Assembly: GCA_003049485.1 (NCBI GenBank)
Contig: PYST01000119.1
Coordinates: 39,534 to 103,533 of the forward strand
Direction: 5' to 3'
Origin: Ophioceras dolichostomum
Taxonomy: Eukaryota; Ascomycota; Sordariomycetes; Magnaporthales; Ophioceraceae
DNA length: 64,000 bases
The translations under genes and the position numbers were made by a program. The notes beneath the pieces are model-generated. The model searched no databases, was not told where the DNA came from, and saw only the letters and a program-made list of their open reading frames with translations. This document shows, piece after piece, positions 11,566 through 23,101 of the stretch (position 1 is the first letter of the stretch; the number at the start of each line of letters is the position of its first letter).

Positions 11566-12455
11566 GATTGATCTGGCGTGAGAGCCCTGAAGACGTTTTG
11601 TTCTGGTCTCGGAAATAGCAATTGGCTGTCGGTGGCGACTGGGCACGTTAGGATGTGACTCAGGGGTAGGTAGACACAGTGTGATGGGATTTTCAGTCTT
11701 TCGTGGAAAGTCAAATACTATGCCTTGAAACTCCAATACGAAAGATCGCAACTGTCAACTGCGGGACTGACACGTGCTATATATGTCGCGCTCTCGATGT
11801 AGACCTGTGTGTACGAGATATTTCGGTCTGTAAGTGGAGACCCGCCGCTGCTAACAGTGATATGTAGTCTTGCGGACCCAATTCCAGGGTACGTGGGCTC
11901 ATCAAAATTAGGGCAAGTTGCACGCGTGTTTCCAAAATCTGGAAGGATATCGAAGATTGATGAGACAACGGACAACTGCGCCATTGTAAACGGGTACACT
12001 GTTTGGAATCGGAGCCGCCGATTATGGTTAAGTGTCCACAACGGCAGGGGTGCTCCCCAAGTGGAAGCCAACTGGCTGCGGAGACTGTCCGGGCGGAGCT
12101 CCGCCCGGCTAGGCTCACATCCAGCAGCGCGACCCGGCGACTTAGACGGGGGCGGAACATTCCCCTTCACTCTGCCCCTTGCCCGGGGAAGCTGATAAAT
12201 GATGAATAGTATTTTTTTCGACTTTGTTCGCCGGGAGGATTGGGGTTTGGACACATCCTGTAATGCATTTGTAGAGAGATGATGTTAAGATCAGCCCAAC
12301 AGCTTAAGTAACTCGGTGGCGCCAACAAGCCAATTAACTACCAGTGAAATATACTTGACTGACTTGGCGCGATTCTTTACATAAAGGGTATATAGATGAG
12401 TTTATCCTCATTAGATTGGGAGTTATCAGAACAGTCCCCAGTTTCCCACTCCAAC
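11566..12455. other. Intergenic region, no gene seen
   Basis: This is the promoter side of the dehydrogenase and the 3' flank of the Cys-rich membrane protein. A TATATAT word lies near 11775. Open frames on both strands are shadow-like, with no motif. Confidence 0.5.
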
Positions 12456-13211
12456 CTAAGACTCGAGTTCAGGGTGCGCCGTATCATCTGCCAGTACTTT
12501 CTCCTTCACCACAGGACGGGTTTGCGTCTTTCCCTTCTTCTTCCGCAGCTGAGCCCACAGCGTCAGGGCTGCAATCAGCAGGCTGGGGATGCCCACGCCC
12601 AGGCTAGCCGCCAGCGCGATGACGTCCGACTGGCTCAGCCCGCCCTTGGCCCCATCGGCCCCCGTCTGCCCCGTCGTCTGAGCAGTCCCGTCCGGCGCCG
12701 TCGTCTCAGCCGGCAACGGACCACGATCGTTCGTCGTCGAGGCCCCTGACGCAGTAGGTTTCGCCGAAGTCTTCGTCGTGACGGCGACGGCGACGTTGGC
12801 AGTAGCGCAGTAACCCCCGTAGATCGACAGCATCTTCGTGGCCTCTCCGCTCCAGTCGGCCACGTTTGCGGCGCACCGCGAGCTGACGCACTCATTGAGG
12901 TACGACGTCACGAAGCTGGCGTAGTCGGAGGAGCAGAGGCAGCCGTTGACGGGGGAGCAGCCGCAGCCCAGCCCGATGCCGAGGTCTTGGTAGCCGGCGA
13001 CGCCGCAGGGGAGCACGCCGTTGTAGGCGAGGCAGCCCACGGCGCAGGCGCGGCCGGTGCTGTAGTCGGATGTGCTCCGGATGGTGGCGGGGGCGGATGG
13101 GCCGGCGGTGATTTTTTGGGTGGCGGCGAGGGGGGAGATGAGGATGAGGAGGTGGATGCGAATGAGAGTGTGGATGAGCCGATGTAAGGGTGAGGGTCGT
13201 CGTTGGTCCAT
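12456..13211 (-). CDS. Secreted-type Cys-rich protein with one TM segment (CFEM-like?)
   Basis: A single exon of 251 residues. A hydrophobic stretch at about 12-28 looks like a signal peptide. An extracellular-type domain at about 45-135 has ten cysteines, including CAVGC, CGCSP, CLC and a later C-x4-C. A Ser/Thr/Ala-rich linker follows, then one TM helix at about 196-218 and a short basic/acidic tail (LRKKKGK). The spacing recalls CFEM-type or other small cysteine modules of fungal surface proteins, but ten rather than eight cysteines makes the family name uncertain. It is probably a type I plasma membrane or wall-facing protein. Confidence 0.65.
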   Translation of the reverse strand: MDQRRPSPLHRLIHTLIRIHLLILISPLAATQKITAGPSAPATIRSTSDYSTGRACAVGCLAYNGVLPCGVAGYQDLGIGLGCGCSPVNGCLCSSDYASFVTSYLNECVSSRCAANVADWSGEATKMLSIYGGYCATANVAVAVTTKTSAKPTASGASTTNDRGPLPAETTAPDGTAQTTGQTGADGAKGGLSQSDVIALAASLGVGIPSLLIAALTLWAQLRKKKGKTQTRPVVKEKVLADDTAHPELES

Positions 13212-14042
13212 GTTGAGTTTTGGTTGATATGCTGGAAAGTGGTGGGAAGAGCGATTGGAAAGTGATGAGATATTAGGGTGGGAAGCGGGGGAGGATGTGG
13301 TGTCGACGTGAGAATGCTACGGATATCTCGAGCGATCTGAGTGAGTGTATCATCTGTGAAAGATGGTTTTGCTCGACACGAAGAGAAATATGTACGAGGA
13401 GCGCCGTGGAATAGTGTTAAAGAGACCTCAAATATCTGGGAATTGGGGCCCCTGAAGAATCTCATAGCTACTACCAAGGTATGCCCGTATGCTCGTGTCC
13501 TCCAGTAGCTCCTTGGCAAATCCCGATGAGGCAATCTAGCAAGTGTGCGGCTGAAATCATATATCTGTGCCGGGCACCTCTCCGCATCTCTTCGGAGATC
13601 CCTGCGACTAAGGGGGAGCTAGTTCGCGGTATACGCCCCCCTAGTGTCCTCCCGGCTCCTTGGCGCCTCCTGGCTCCCGACAACCGACCTAACCAGCCCA
13701 ATCCCCTTTCTGCCCCCCTTGGCCAGCTGTTATTGGAAAAGAGAGAAGAGAACTATTTGAATGAGTGTATTGAAGAGCCCCTGCCCTTCTTATTCTGTCT
13801 ATCTACAGAGTGAATGGACGGTCTTTTATAGACCTCTAGAGTGGAGAGATGAATCACGTCGAAGGTCATAGAAGCTATTATCAAGCATCGTTCTAGAACA
13901 TCATAGAAGTCCATAGAACCTTCGGGCAGTTGGTAGAATCTTCTGACAGCTGTAACCTCCACCTACTCATTGCCCCGATGGCTCCTACTCCTTCCCGGCA
14001 ACAGTATATGCCCCCTATACCGAACGTCGTGCCATTCGCAAC
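13212..14042. other. Intergenic region, no gene seen
   Basis: This is the 5' flank of the Cys-rich protein and the 3' flank of the dehalogenase. No ORF with domain content was recognised. Confidence 0.5.
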
Positions 14043-14807
14043 CTACTTCGCCTCTGCCAATTCAGCCTCAAGAGCATCAGCCATGTCCCCCAGCGTATCA
14101 AACTGCCAATCGCCAACGATCTCCTCCCCATCACCAGCTTTTCCTCCTCCCCCATTTCCCCCAATCGTCGACCCAGGCCTCCTAATCCAGCAACTGTAGT
14201 ACCCCATCCTCCTCGCCGGCCGACAGTCGTGATGCTGCGAGACGGCAGTCTGGATGACCCCTTCCTTGCCCACTCCGAATCTGTCGTGCACCTCTCGGAG
14301 CATGTACTCGAAGTTGCGCGGGTCGGGCTTGTACGACCCGATGTCCTCCGCGGTGAGGACCAGGTCGAAGTTGACGCCCGACAGGGCCAGCGCGTTAGTG
14401 GCAGAGAACGAGGCCCGGTCCACGTTGGAGAGCACCACGAGCTTGAAGTGTTGTTGGAGGCGGTGCAGCGCGGAAACCGCGTCCGGGAACGCGGGCCAGG
14501 TCGCGATGCTGGCGCCGAATGCGGAGCACTCTTCCGCCGTGGGCGGACGGGCGGTCAAGTTGAGCTCGGCGGCGAGGTGGGGAAGGATCATGGAGAGGAG
14601 CTCAGGGTAAGGCATAGAGGGAGTTTTCAACTGCTGGGCGCGCTCGACTTTGTCGAGGGTGGAGAGGAGCTGGGGGCGGGTGATGGACGATGAGGCGTTG
14701 TTGTCGTCGAGGAGGGGCTGGAGGAAGGCGAGGATGGTGTCCTCCCAGTTTATGAGGGTACCGTAGACGTCGAAGGTCAGGACTTGGAAGTCTTTGAGGT
14801 TGGGCAT
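14043..14807 (-). CDS. Haloacid dehalogenase-type hydrolase (HAD, type II-like)
   Basis: A single exon of 254 residues starting at the ATG of MPNLKDF; the in-frame extension upstream begins with TTG, not ATG. Motif I is TFDVYGTL with the nucleophile Asp near 13, motif II is VVLSNVD, and the motif III lysine is in SYKPDP. Motif IV is represented by the Asp in SQHHD, followed by GYYSCWIRR as in type II L-2-haloacid dehalogenase relatives. Many fungal members act on unknown phosphate or halogenated substrates, so dehalogenation itself is not demonstrated. A Gly-rich insert lies before the last helix. A short upstream coding exon cannot be excluded. Confidence 0.85.
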   Translation of the reverse strand: MPNLKDFQVLTFDVYGTLINWEDTILAFLQPLLDDNNASSSITRPQLLSTLDKVERAQQLKTPSMPYPELLSMILPHLAAELNLTARPPTAEECSAFGASIATWPAFPDAVSALHRLQQHFKLVVLSNVDRASFSATNALALSGVNFDLVLTAEDIGSYKPDPRNFEYMLREVHDRFGVGKEGVIQTAVSQHHDCRPARRMGYYSCWIRRPGSTIGGNGGGGKAGDGEEIVGDWQFDTLGDMADALEAELAEAK

Positions 14808-15505
14808 AGTGTCGTCGTCGCCGCCGTTTTGGTCGTTGTCGCCCAAACTGTTCCGTTGAGTACCAGACTGAGGTGGTTAGCTCAGAGGCGGAGGACGATG
14901 AGAAAGTGCGAGGTCGGAAAGTGATCACTCAGTCTGGTGAGTAAGTAACATGAATAAGATGCGGTGATGATCTCAAAGCTTTCGTGCGAATGTGCTCTGC
15001 ATGCGGAACGCAAGGTTAAAAATTGCGACAAGGCAGACTGATAGCGTGGCTTTTATATCGGAGAGGGATGCCTGATTAGAAGTGTTGCCGTGAAGATCAC
15101 AATTCAGGGCCCGCCCTTTCACTTATAAGACGGGATAGACAGGATGTGAAGGTGGGAGCTGACGAAGCTCCTGGCTGGCTGCAAGCTGCAACCCCCGCAC
15201 TTGAGCACATCATCCCTTTGGTGCCGATCAGCTGCTCATGACCCGGCCTTTACGGTGTCTGCATCTCCCATCTTTAAACGTTCTCAACGTGCTCCTACTG
15301 CAACGTCGTGTCGTGCCTCTGTGACAATAGTGGTAAGCGAGCGGTTCTCTGTGGTACCTGGCCTTGCCGCCAGCAAGCAAGCAGGTGGCTAACCAACCGG
15401 AAAATCGATGGCTTTCTAGCAGCTAAGAGAGGTTAAAAACTCTCCATAGGGAAATACCATATGTTTTACAGATAACGTCTATTCTGGATGTAAAATTCCT
15501 CAGCT
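14808..15505. other. Intergenic region, no gene seen
   Basis: This is the promoter side of the HAD gene and the 3' flank of the LYC1-like gene. Nothing coding was recognised. Confidence 0.5.
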
Positions 15506-16813
15506 TCAGCACCACCCAAACTTATCGTTCGCAACCCACTCCACCTCCTTCCCATTACCGCCATCATCACCATCGCCACCACCATACCACATCAAGCTCG
15601 CGATGCTCTCCTCTTCCCTCACAACCAAGCTCCCTCCCCCGCACCTTTCCACCAACTCCTTCACATTCCCGCACGGATTCCACAGTTGCACCTCGCTGCA
15701 CAACCACTCCCCCGCCTCCCTCCTCGCAAGCTCCACGATCCCCCTGAAGCCCTCCACCTGCGCCTCGGACAGCCCATTCCCATCGTCTCCTTCGACGACA
15801 ACGCGCAAGATGTGCAGAGTATTGTCGCCCGGCTTCGCGAGCCCGCCGTAATACCCCCTCGACCAAACGGCCCACACGCGCTGGCCGACCGGTAGAGAAG
15901 CGGTAATGGCGCCCCGGACCGAGGGCGTGCGCTTGTCCGGGAAGACGTGCGAGCACATGAAGTCTTCGCGGTGGAGGTGCCAGAGCATCGTGTCGGTGTC
16001 TGGGAGGAGCGCCACGGCTGGCCGGCTTGTGGCGGATGCGATGTGTGGGAGAGAGTCGAGGAGGACTGACTCGTCGGTGGCGCAGAGGGACGGGAGGTCG
16101 TTCTTCGTTAGGGGCTGCACGGAGCTGCTGAGGGTGGCGGAGGAGGAGTCGGGAGTGGATGATTCTGCTGATGCTGATAATGCTGATGGTGATCCCGACA
16201 CAGGCGTCCACGAGACATGCGTGCTCTCGTACGGCGGCCAGCCGTGCTTGGCGTAGAACCCCTTGCCGATATCAGAATACAGCACCGAGAACAGTGGGGC
16301 GGCGTCGTCGTCGCCTTTCGCTGCGCCGTTGCCGTTGACTGGTACTCCGCCGGAGCTCTCGTGGGGTCTGCTGCCGGCATCAAGCCGCCAAGCTCGCAGC
16401 GCAGAGCCCAGCTCCCGCATCATCCGGCTGGCATAACCCTGGCCTCGGAACTCGGGAGCAGTGAAGACGCTGCCGATCCCGAACGCCACTCCCTCCTTCA
16501 CAGCAGAAGTTTCCGCATTGTTGTTGGGGGAGGAAACGACGGCGCTTTTGCGAAGCGTGTCGCACGACGACAGTACCGGACGCTCGTCGGGAGGCAAAGA
16601 CGAGTCCGTCAGAATCCAGCTCTGCAGCCGACCGTTTGTCGAGCCGGGGATGGTCGTGATGTATTCCTCGCGTGCGAGGTAGTCCGAGTGCGAGAGGGCG
16701 GGGCCCCAGTTCGCGTGAGTGAGTGACCAGGTGCGGCGGCGCTCGGAGGGGGTGGGGTGGGTGAGGATTAGGGTTGGGGAGGAGGCCGAGGGGAGGGAGT
16801 CCAGGGAGCCCAT
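15506..16813 (-). CDS. LYC1-like N-acetyltransferase (GNAT fold)
   Basis: A single exon of 435 residues from the ATG of MGSLDSLP. Open sequence continues upstream to an ATG at 16972 but is low-complexity and less likely. The acetyl-CoA loop region is GIGSVFTAPEFRGQGYASRM (Q/RxxGxG/A pattern), and DIGKGFYAKHGW follows after an insert. The second half (HREDFMCSHVF, WAVWSRGYYGG) matches the arrangement of the fungal lysine acetyltransferase LYC1 family, known from lysine breakdown in Yarrowia. Low-complexity Ser/Gly insertions separate the two halves. Lysine N6-acetylation is inferred from the family. Confidence 0.8.
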   Translation of the reverse strand: MGSLDSLPSASSPTLILTHPTPSERRRTWSLTHANWGPALSHSDYLAREEYITTIPGSTNGRLQSWILTDSSLPPDERPVLSSCDTLRKSAVVSSPNNNAETSAVKEGVAFGIGSVFTAPEFRGQGYASRMMRELGSALRAWRLDAGSRPHESSGGVPVNGNGAAKGDDDAAPLFSVLYSDIGKGFYAKHGWPPYESTHVSWTPVSGSPSALSASAESSTPDSSSATLSSSVQPLTKNDLPSLCATDESVLLDSLPHIASATSRPAVALLPDTDTMLWHLHREDFMCSHVFPDKRTPSVRGAITASLPVGQRVWAVWSRGYYGGLAKPGDNTLHILRVVVEGDDGNGLSEAQVEGFRGIVELARREAGEWLCSEVQLWNPCGNVKELVERCGGGSLVVREEESIASLMWYGGGDGDDGGNGKEVEWVANDKFGWC

Positions 16814-18212
16814 TTTTAGGGAGGGGTTGGTTGTCAAGGTGTCGGGTGCCTGAGGGAGAGTAGGCTTTCTCCTTGCTTGCTTGCTTGCCTGCTTGCTCGA
16901 TGGATGGATGTTGTAGAAGAGGTGATGTTTGTTCTTGTGGAGAGGTTCTAGGATGTAGGTGTGAATGTCCAACCACGGCCCGGATCAGGATGTTGGCGTT
17001 TGGATTTAAGGGAGCGCGTGACCGAGTCGCACTGGTCGGTTGGTTTCAAGGCAGAGGCCTCGAATGAGCGCGATTCAATGCCCGCCAGTCGTTGCGGCTT
17101 TGGTCTAGGGCTAGAACTTTATAAAGGGAATGTTGCCTCGCCTGTGGTAGTAGTCGGCCGAAAGTGTTCCTGAAGGAGGAGTGGGTGACAAGTCCGTACG
17201 CCCTTTGCTCGGCATGGAAGAAAAGCGAGAAGCCCAGAGAATCTTTCAAAGAATCTTAGGGACAGAATTGCGAAACGAGAAACAGAAATAGGCAGTTAAG
17301 CTGCCCTTATCTCGCATCTACGAATGCTCACCCGAACAAGCCACCACTCGAACAAAGAACGAAGGGTTTGCCGCTGCTTCCCCTTCCTTGGGCATTTTTT
17401 CACATTTGAGGGAGGCCCCGAATTAGCAAATGACTAAAGGCGGCGGCCATGATTGGGCCGTTGGACCCAGTATCTCGGACGCTGGGTCCCGTAAAACCGT
17501 TGGCCACAACCATGGGGTCAGGTGGTCCCGATCCATCCGACTTTGTTTTACGTCACGGAACATGCCCTAGCGTACGAATTGGTCGGACATGTTTTGGTGA
17601 TCCATGGTGCGAGAGTGGTTGACGGTGTGAAATGTTGGTGTTGCATGAAGGAAGCAAGGCGGTTGTGTAATGGTTTGGTCAACAGCATTGGGCATGTGTG
17701 CTGTAAGCCTGTAACGTGCTGTAATCCGGCTTCCACTAGTGGGGCTCTGGGGCTCTTTCACCGCCCCGTAAGCCGATGGTAGGCGACACCGCACCCGTCT
17801 GGCCGTTGAAACATTCCGCAGTGTGGTGAAGCAGGTACGAGTGCCAGGTCCGATGCTGGCGGTGCGGGCGAGCGGGGAGGAAATAAATCCGAAAGTTTGG
17901 AATCCGGGGATGCGTCGGTTGTGACCAAGAAAATATGCACGAGAACAGCCGTCAGCAGCATCACCAGCTTCAATTCCAGGTCGGCTAGCGTGGGAAGGGG
18001 GCAGGTCTGGAGTTGCAGGTAAAGACGCCGGGAACAGAAACCAGGGAAGCAAGTCAGTTCGTAGACCCAGTACCCCCAAGTGCCTCAACACCAACTCCAT
18101 CTCTAACTTAGGTAGTGGGCAGGGTTCTAAAGTAGGTCATGTTTTTTCTTGTGCTTCTTTTCGGCCGTTCGAACCATCCTCCTTCCGTACAGACAATTGG
18201 ATTCCCCCTCCC
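16814..18212. other. Intergenic region, no gene seen
   Basis: This is the promoter side of the LYC1-like gene and the 3' flank of CCT1. A CTTG tetranucleotide run lies at about 16873-16898. The longest open frame (17567-18100, minus) has no motif. Confidence 0.5.
16873..16898. repeat. CTTG microsatellite
   Basis: About six CTTG/CCTG units lie just upstream of the LYC1-like start. Confidence 0.7.
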
Positions 18213-20101
18213 TTAGTGGCCGTGACCATCGTCCTCCTCAGCCCTCACCTCCGGATCCAATTTGATGAGGGTATCGATGCGCATGATGCTGATACAAGCC
18301 TCGACCGCGCTCTTGAGCTGCCTGACCTTACTCATGCTGGGCTCCAGCACGCCCGCCTTGACCTCGTCAACGACTTTGCCGTGCGTCAGGTCCAGGCCGT
18401 AGTTTTTGTAGCCCTTTTTGCGGGCCTGCATCTTCTCGTCCTCCGTGGCGTCGCCTTCCTGCATGCGCTGCGCGACCGCGTGCCGCGACCGCAGCTCGGC
18501 CACCAGCTTGCCCGCGTCCTTGGCCGCGTTGACGGCCAGTGTCTTGGGGATCACGAGGAGCGACTGGGCGAACTCGCCGATCGCCAGTTGCTCGCGGGAG
18601 GTGATGGTCGATGCGAACTCGCCCAGGTACACGGACAGGGCCGTCTCGACCGCGCCGCCGCCGGGCACGATGCTGCCGCTCTCGAGGGTGCGGCGGACGG
18701 CGCAGAGCGAGTCGTGCACCGAGCGCTCCATCTCGTCCAGCTGGAAGTCGTTGGGGCCGCGCAGGATGATAGACGCCGAGGAATGCTTCGTGGTGCCCTT
18801 GACCAGGATGCACTCGTCGTCCGAGATGCGTTCCTGCACCACCTCCTCGGCGTGGCCCAGGTACGACGGGTCGAACTTCTCGTCGCCGTTGAGGTCCGAC
18901 AGCGTGCTGAGCAGCGTGGCTCCCGTGGCCTTGGCGATGCGCCGCAGGTCCTGCTTCTTGCACCGCCGCACCGCCATCGCGCCCTTCTCGACGAACATCT
19001 TGAGGCACAGATCGTCAATGCCCTTGGTCGTGAGCACTACATTGGCCCCGGCCTTGAGGATCATCTCGATCCGCTCGATCACCATGCCGGCCTCCCTGGC
19101 ACGGATCTGCTCCAGCTGCTGCGGGTCGTCCACCGTGATCTGCACGCCGAGCTTCATGCGCTCCTTCTGGAAGTTCATGTCCAGCACCGCGATCTTGGCG
19201 TCCGTTATGCGCGTCTTCATCGCCTGCGACGCGACCGTGCAGTTGAGCGCGTAGCCCTTGACCAGGATCGACTCTACCGACGCCTTGCCGTGCGCCTTGA
19301 GGATGTTGACCGCGTCGATCGGCACCTTGGTCTCCCCCTTTGCGTCCGTGATCTTGACGGCCTGGGCGGCATCCACGACCATGTTGGCGAAGAAGTCCGA
19401 GTCGGAGCCGATGATCTTGCTGGACATGGACGTCCTAGCGACGCTCAGGAGAGACTCGCGGCCCAGGTTCTCGACCTTGATGCTGACGTTCTCGCTCATG
19501 TACTTCACGGCCTCGCGCAGCGCCAAGCGGTACCCGGTTATGATCGTCGTGGGGTGTATGCGGTTGCGCATCAGCTCGTTCCCCCTACGCAGCAGCTCCG
19601 CCGCGATCAGCACCACCGACGTAGTTCCATCTCCCACCTCCTTGTCCTGTTGCCGCGCCAGGTCCACCAGGATCTTTCCAGCGGGGTGTTCGACATCTAG
19701 TAAGCTCAAAATGGTCGCGCCGTCGTTCGTATACGTGAAGTCCTACGCGATGCGAGAGAAGGTTAGCATGCGGGCCAGGGTGCGGCAACATCTCGTTATC
19801 ATTCAGGGATAAGCATGGCAGCGAGCTATACTTACGCCGATGTCGTCCACCATCAGTTTGTCAAGGCCATGAGGGCCAAATGAAGTCTTAACAACGTTCG
19901 CAATCGCCTGTGTAGCAAGCACTGCATGCAGCGGAGGGTTGGGTGGGTGAGAACCGGTCAGCATAAACGCAGACGCAAGAGATCTCGAGAGGGGCACAGC
20001 AAGCTTCACTCACCGTTCTGGTCGCGAATATCAGGACCAGAAATCTTTTGGCCGCCAAGGAAAAGCGTGCCGTTTGACGGCTGCGCAAACATCGAGGCCA
20101 T
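18213..20101 (-). CDS. CCT1: T-complex protein 1 subunit alpha (CCT1)
   Basis: Exons run 20101-20014, 19921-19836 and 19742-18213 on the minus strand, 567 residues. This is one of eight subunits of the cytosolic chaperonin TRiC/CCT, which folds actin and tubulin. The N-terminus FLGGQKISGPDIRDQN, then SSFGP-type SFGPHGLDKLMVDDIG and TNDGATIL, is subunit-alpha-like. The ATPase motif GDGTTSVV is intact, as are the Asp/Gly-rich VPGGGAVE block and the apical-domain part. Length fits the family (about 555-570). Both introns are near the 5' end. It is divergent from prolyl-tRNA synthetase across 544 bases. Confidence 0.97.
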
Positions 20102-20645
20102 CGTGTCCGTAGAGTAGCGATGCGACGGGAACTGTTTGAGTAGGGGTATCAAAAGGGAAAAAAACACAAGCAGGCCTGGAAAGATGTACTGAAGAGAATT
20201 CGAAGCTGCTTTGCAATCCCAGCATGTGCTGCCGCCTAGCAGCTTCTGGGAACTTTTCTTCGGATCGCCATGTTGTTCCCGCCCTGGACGCAACGGCTTC
20301 TCGAGCGCTGATTGGTTGAACGTCAGCCACTAGCCACACCCGCCACACCTCTGACCCTGCATTTGTGGCTGCAGCCTGACCAACCCCGCCAATACTCCCC
20401 CCCCCTCCCTCCGTCTGCTTCAGGTGTTCAGCCGAACGCGGGGCACAAAATAATTCAATGCTCAGCTCTAATTCTGCCGACTGAGTCAACAACATAACTC
20501 TGCCACCCCAGCCGCCCCCGGTCGCAATTCGACAACCCAATTCCTCTTCTTCTCGTCCTCACAATCACCCAGACAATCAACTTGACGTTTTACCACCACA
20601 AAATTTTCTCTGGGGGAACGCAAAGAATACTGCAGCGCGCAAAAC
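20102..20645. promoter_or_regulatory. Shared divergent promoter region, CCT1 / prolyl-tRNA synthetase
   Basis: The 544 bases between the two ATGs face outward on both sides, so both promoters must lie here unless they overlap transcripts. A C-rich tract lies at about 20397-20412. No TATA box or defined factor site can be assigned by eye. Confidence 0.6.
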
Positions 20646-22446
20646 ATGGAGGAGACCAACAAGGACGCAGGGGCCGCGGCGGCGACCCCGCAAGAGGGCC
20701 CCTCTAAGAGCGCGCTGAGGAAGGCCGAGAAGGCGGCCAAGCTCGCAGCGGACAAGGCCGCGAAGGCCGCGAAGCAGGTGACGGTCGCCGTGGTGGGCGG
20801 CAAGAAGGCGGACGACATCATCGGCATCACGGTGTCCAAAAACGACAACTTCGCCCAGTGGTACCAGGAGGTGGTGCTCAAGGCCGAGATGATCGAGTAC
20901 TACAACGAGATCTCGGGCTTCTACATCCTGCGGCCCGCGGCCATGTTCGTATGGAGCGAGATCCGCAAGTGGTTCCAGCAGAGGATCGAGGACATGGGCG
21001 TCGAGGAGACGAGCTTCCCCATGTTCCTGTCGTCAAAGTCGCTGGAGAAGGAGAAGGACCACGTCGAGGGCTTTGCGCCTGAGCTGGCCTGGGTGACGAA
21101 GGCGTGCGTTTTTCTTTCCTGGCGTTGCTGCTTTCCTCATGCATAGTAGTGTACCACCAGCTCTGACTGACTGACATTACGAACGACGCAACAGTGGAGA
21201 CAAAGACCTCGAAGTTCCTGTCGCCGTCCGCCCAACCTCCGAAGCCGTCATGTACCCCTACTACGCCAAATGGATCCGCAGCCACCGCGACCTGCCCTTC
21301 CGGCTCAACCAGTGGAACTCGGTCGTCCGCTGGGAGGCGAAGCAGACGACGCCCTTCCTGCGCGCGAGGGAGTTCCTGTGGCAGGAGGGCCACACGGCGC
21401 ACCTGACCGAGGAGCTGGCGGGCAAGGAGGTACTGGAGATCCTGGAGCTCTACGCGGGCGTGTACGAGCAGCTGCTGGCCGTGCCCGTGGTCAGAGGCAA
21501 GAAGACGGACAACGAGAAGTTCGCGGGCGGGTACTACACCACCACGGTCGAGGGCTACATCCCGACCAACGGCAGGGGGATCCAGGGCGCGACCTCGCAC
21601 TGCTTAGGACAAAACTTCAGCAAGATGTTCGACATCACGGTCGAGGACCCGTTCAACAAGGGCAGCCACCTGAACGTGTGGCAGAACTCTTGGGGGCTAT
21701 CGACGCGCGTCATCGGCGTCATGGTCATGATCCACGGCGACGACAAGGGCCTCGTTCTGCCCCCGCGCATCGCCCGCATCCAGGCCATCCTCATCCCGCT
21801 GGGCCTGACGGCCAAGACGACCCCCGAGGAGAAGGAGCGCCACTACGCGAAATTAGAAGAGTTGCGCAAGACTCTGAAGGCCGCGGGTTTGCGGGTTGAG
21901 GCCGACGTGCGCGAGGGCTACACGCCGCCCTGGAAGTTCAACGATTGGGAGCTGAAGGGCGTGCCTCTGCGCCTCGAGTTCGGCCCCCGCGACGCCACCA
22001 AGGGTGTTGTTTCGTACGCCCGCCGCGACACGGGCGCCAAGGGCGAGGTCGCCATCGCGGACCTGACGACGGCTATCCCGGCCCTGCTGGAGACGATCCA
22101 GAAGGACCTGTACGACAAGGCGGACGCGGCGTTCAGGTCGCACAGGATCGTACTGAACGACTGGGACAAGGTCGTGCCCTCCCTGGACTCCAAGAACGTG
22201 GTGCTGATCCCCCACTGCCTGGACGGGAAGTGCGAGGACCACATCAAGGATATCACGAAGGGCACCGGCGAGGAGCTGATGGCCGATGGGCAGCGCGCGC
22301 CCTCGATGGGCATGAAGAGCCTGTGCATCCCCTTCGAGCAGCCCGATGAGGCCGCTGGAACGCTCGTCAAGGGCACGACGAAGTGTCTGAGCCCTGACTG
22401 CGAGAGGCTGGCGGAGAAGTGGGTCATGTTTGGGCGGAGTTATTAG
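20646..22446 (+). CDS. Prolyl-tRNA synthetase, cytosolic (class II)
   Basis: Exons 20646-21103 and 21195-22446, 569 residues. It attaches proline to tRNA-Pro. A Lys/Ala-rich N-terminal extension (about 1-50) precedes the catalytic core. Motif 2 is the RPTSEAVMYPYYAKW to FLWQEGHTAH region, and motif 3 is around WGLSTRVIGVMVMIHGDD. The C-terminal domain is the eukaryote/archaeal type with a Cys-containing block (GKCEDHI, CLSPDCERL) and ends in FGRSY; a C-terminal tyrosine is typical of this class. There is no bacterial-type editing insert. The first-exon fragment GSPSKSALRK-like region is charged and may mediate complex formation. The splice site GC|GTGCGT with the acceptor CAACAG restores Ala-Gly-Asp in frame. 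Confidence 0.96.
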
Positions 22447-23101
22447 AGTCAGGTCAGGGGGAGAGGAGAGAGAGAACGAAAGCGAAAGCGAAAGAATTCG
22501 GGAGAAAGATATCCATTGCTGTCTTCTGCTGCTATTGGTCGGCCAAGCGGTGCACAACTTCGCCTGTGGTGGCCTAGGGTGTTAGGTACATGGAGATAGT
22601 CATCAACTTCACAAAATGTCGTTCGAGTTATAGATTCACTTTCTTGACACCGCGCCGGGCCACGATAGGCCCGAGACCAGGCATGGCGAGCAAGCGAGGC
22701 CATCGGGGTCTACGACCACACCTTCGATGGGGATGTTGGTTGTCGGGGGGTGGCTGACGACGTGACGCGACCTTGATGTTTGCCGTCAAGTTTAACGTCG
22801 TCGGCCTCGGTGGCCTGCTTCAAACCCGACCAGCACAGCAGCCTGACTGGTAGGCAACAGCCTAGACAGAATCAGCATAAATAGGTCCATATGGTTGTGT
22901 CTGGTGCACCAGGAACTCCGGCCAGACCTCAAGATCATCACCAGCCCAAAGCTTCCCAGTCAGTCTTTCCTTCTCACTTGCTCTAAGCATCAACTCGCTT
23001 CACACAAGCAGCCTGCTTCCAAGCAAAACTTACCCCAGCTTCTCGCGCCATTACATACGGCGGGCTACTGGCTCTGTCGGCAAAGCCTCCACGACGGCAT
23101 C
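22447..23101. other. Intergenic region, no gene seen
   Basis: This is the 3' flank of ProRS and the upstream region of a small gene. A short AAAGCG-type repeat lies at about 22480-22495. Confidence 0.5.

Noticed and set aside
17567..18100. A 177-codon minus-strand frame downstream of CCT1
   Set aside because: No motif or signal, and it lies in 3' flanking DNA.
18216..19700. A 494-codon open frame antisense to CCT1
   Set aside because: It is a compositional shadow of GC-rich CCT1 codons: no motif, and CCT1 is unambiguous on the other strand.
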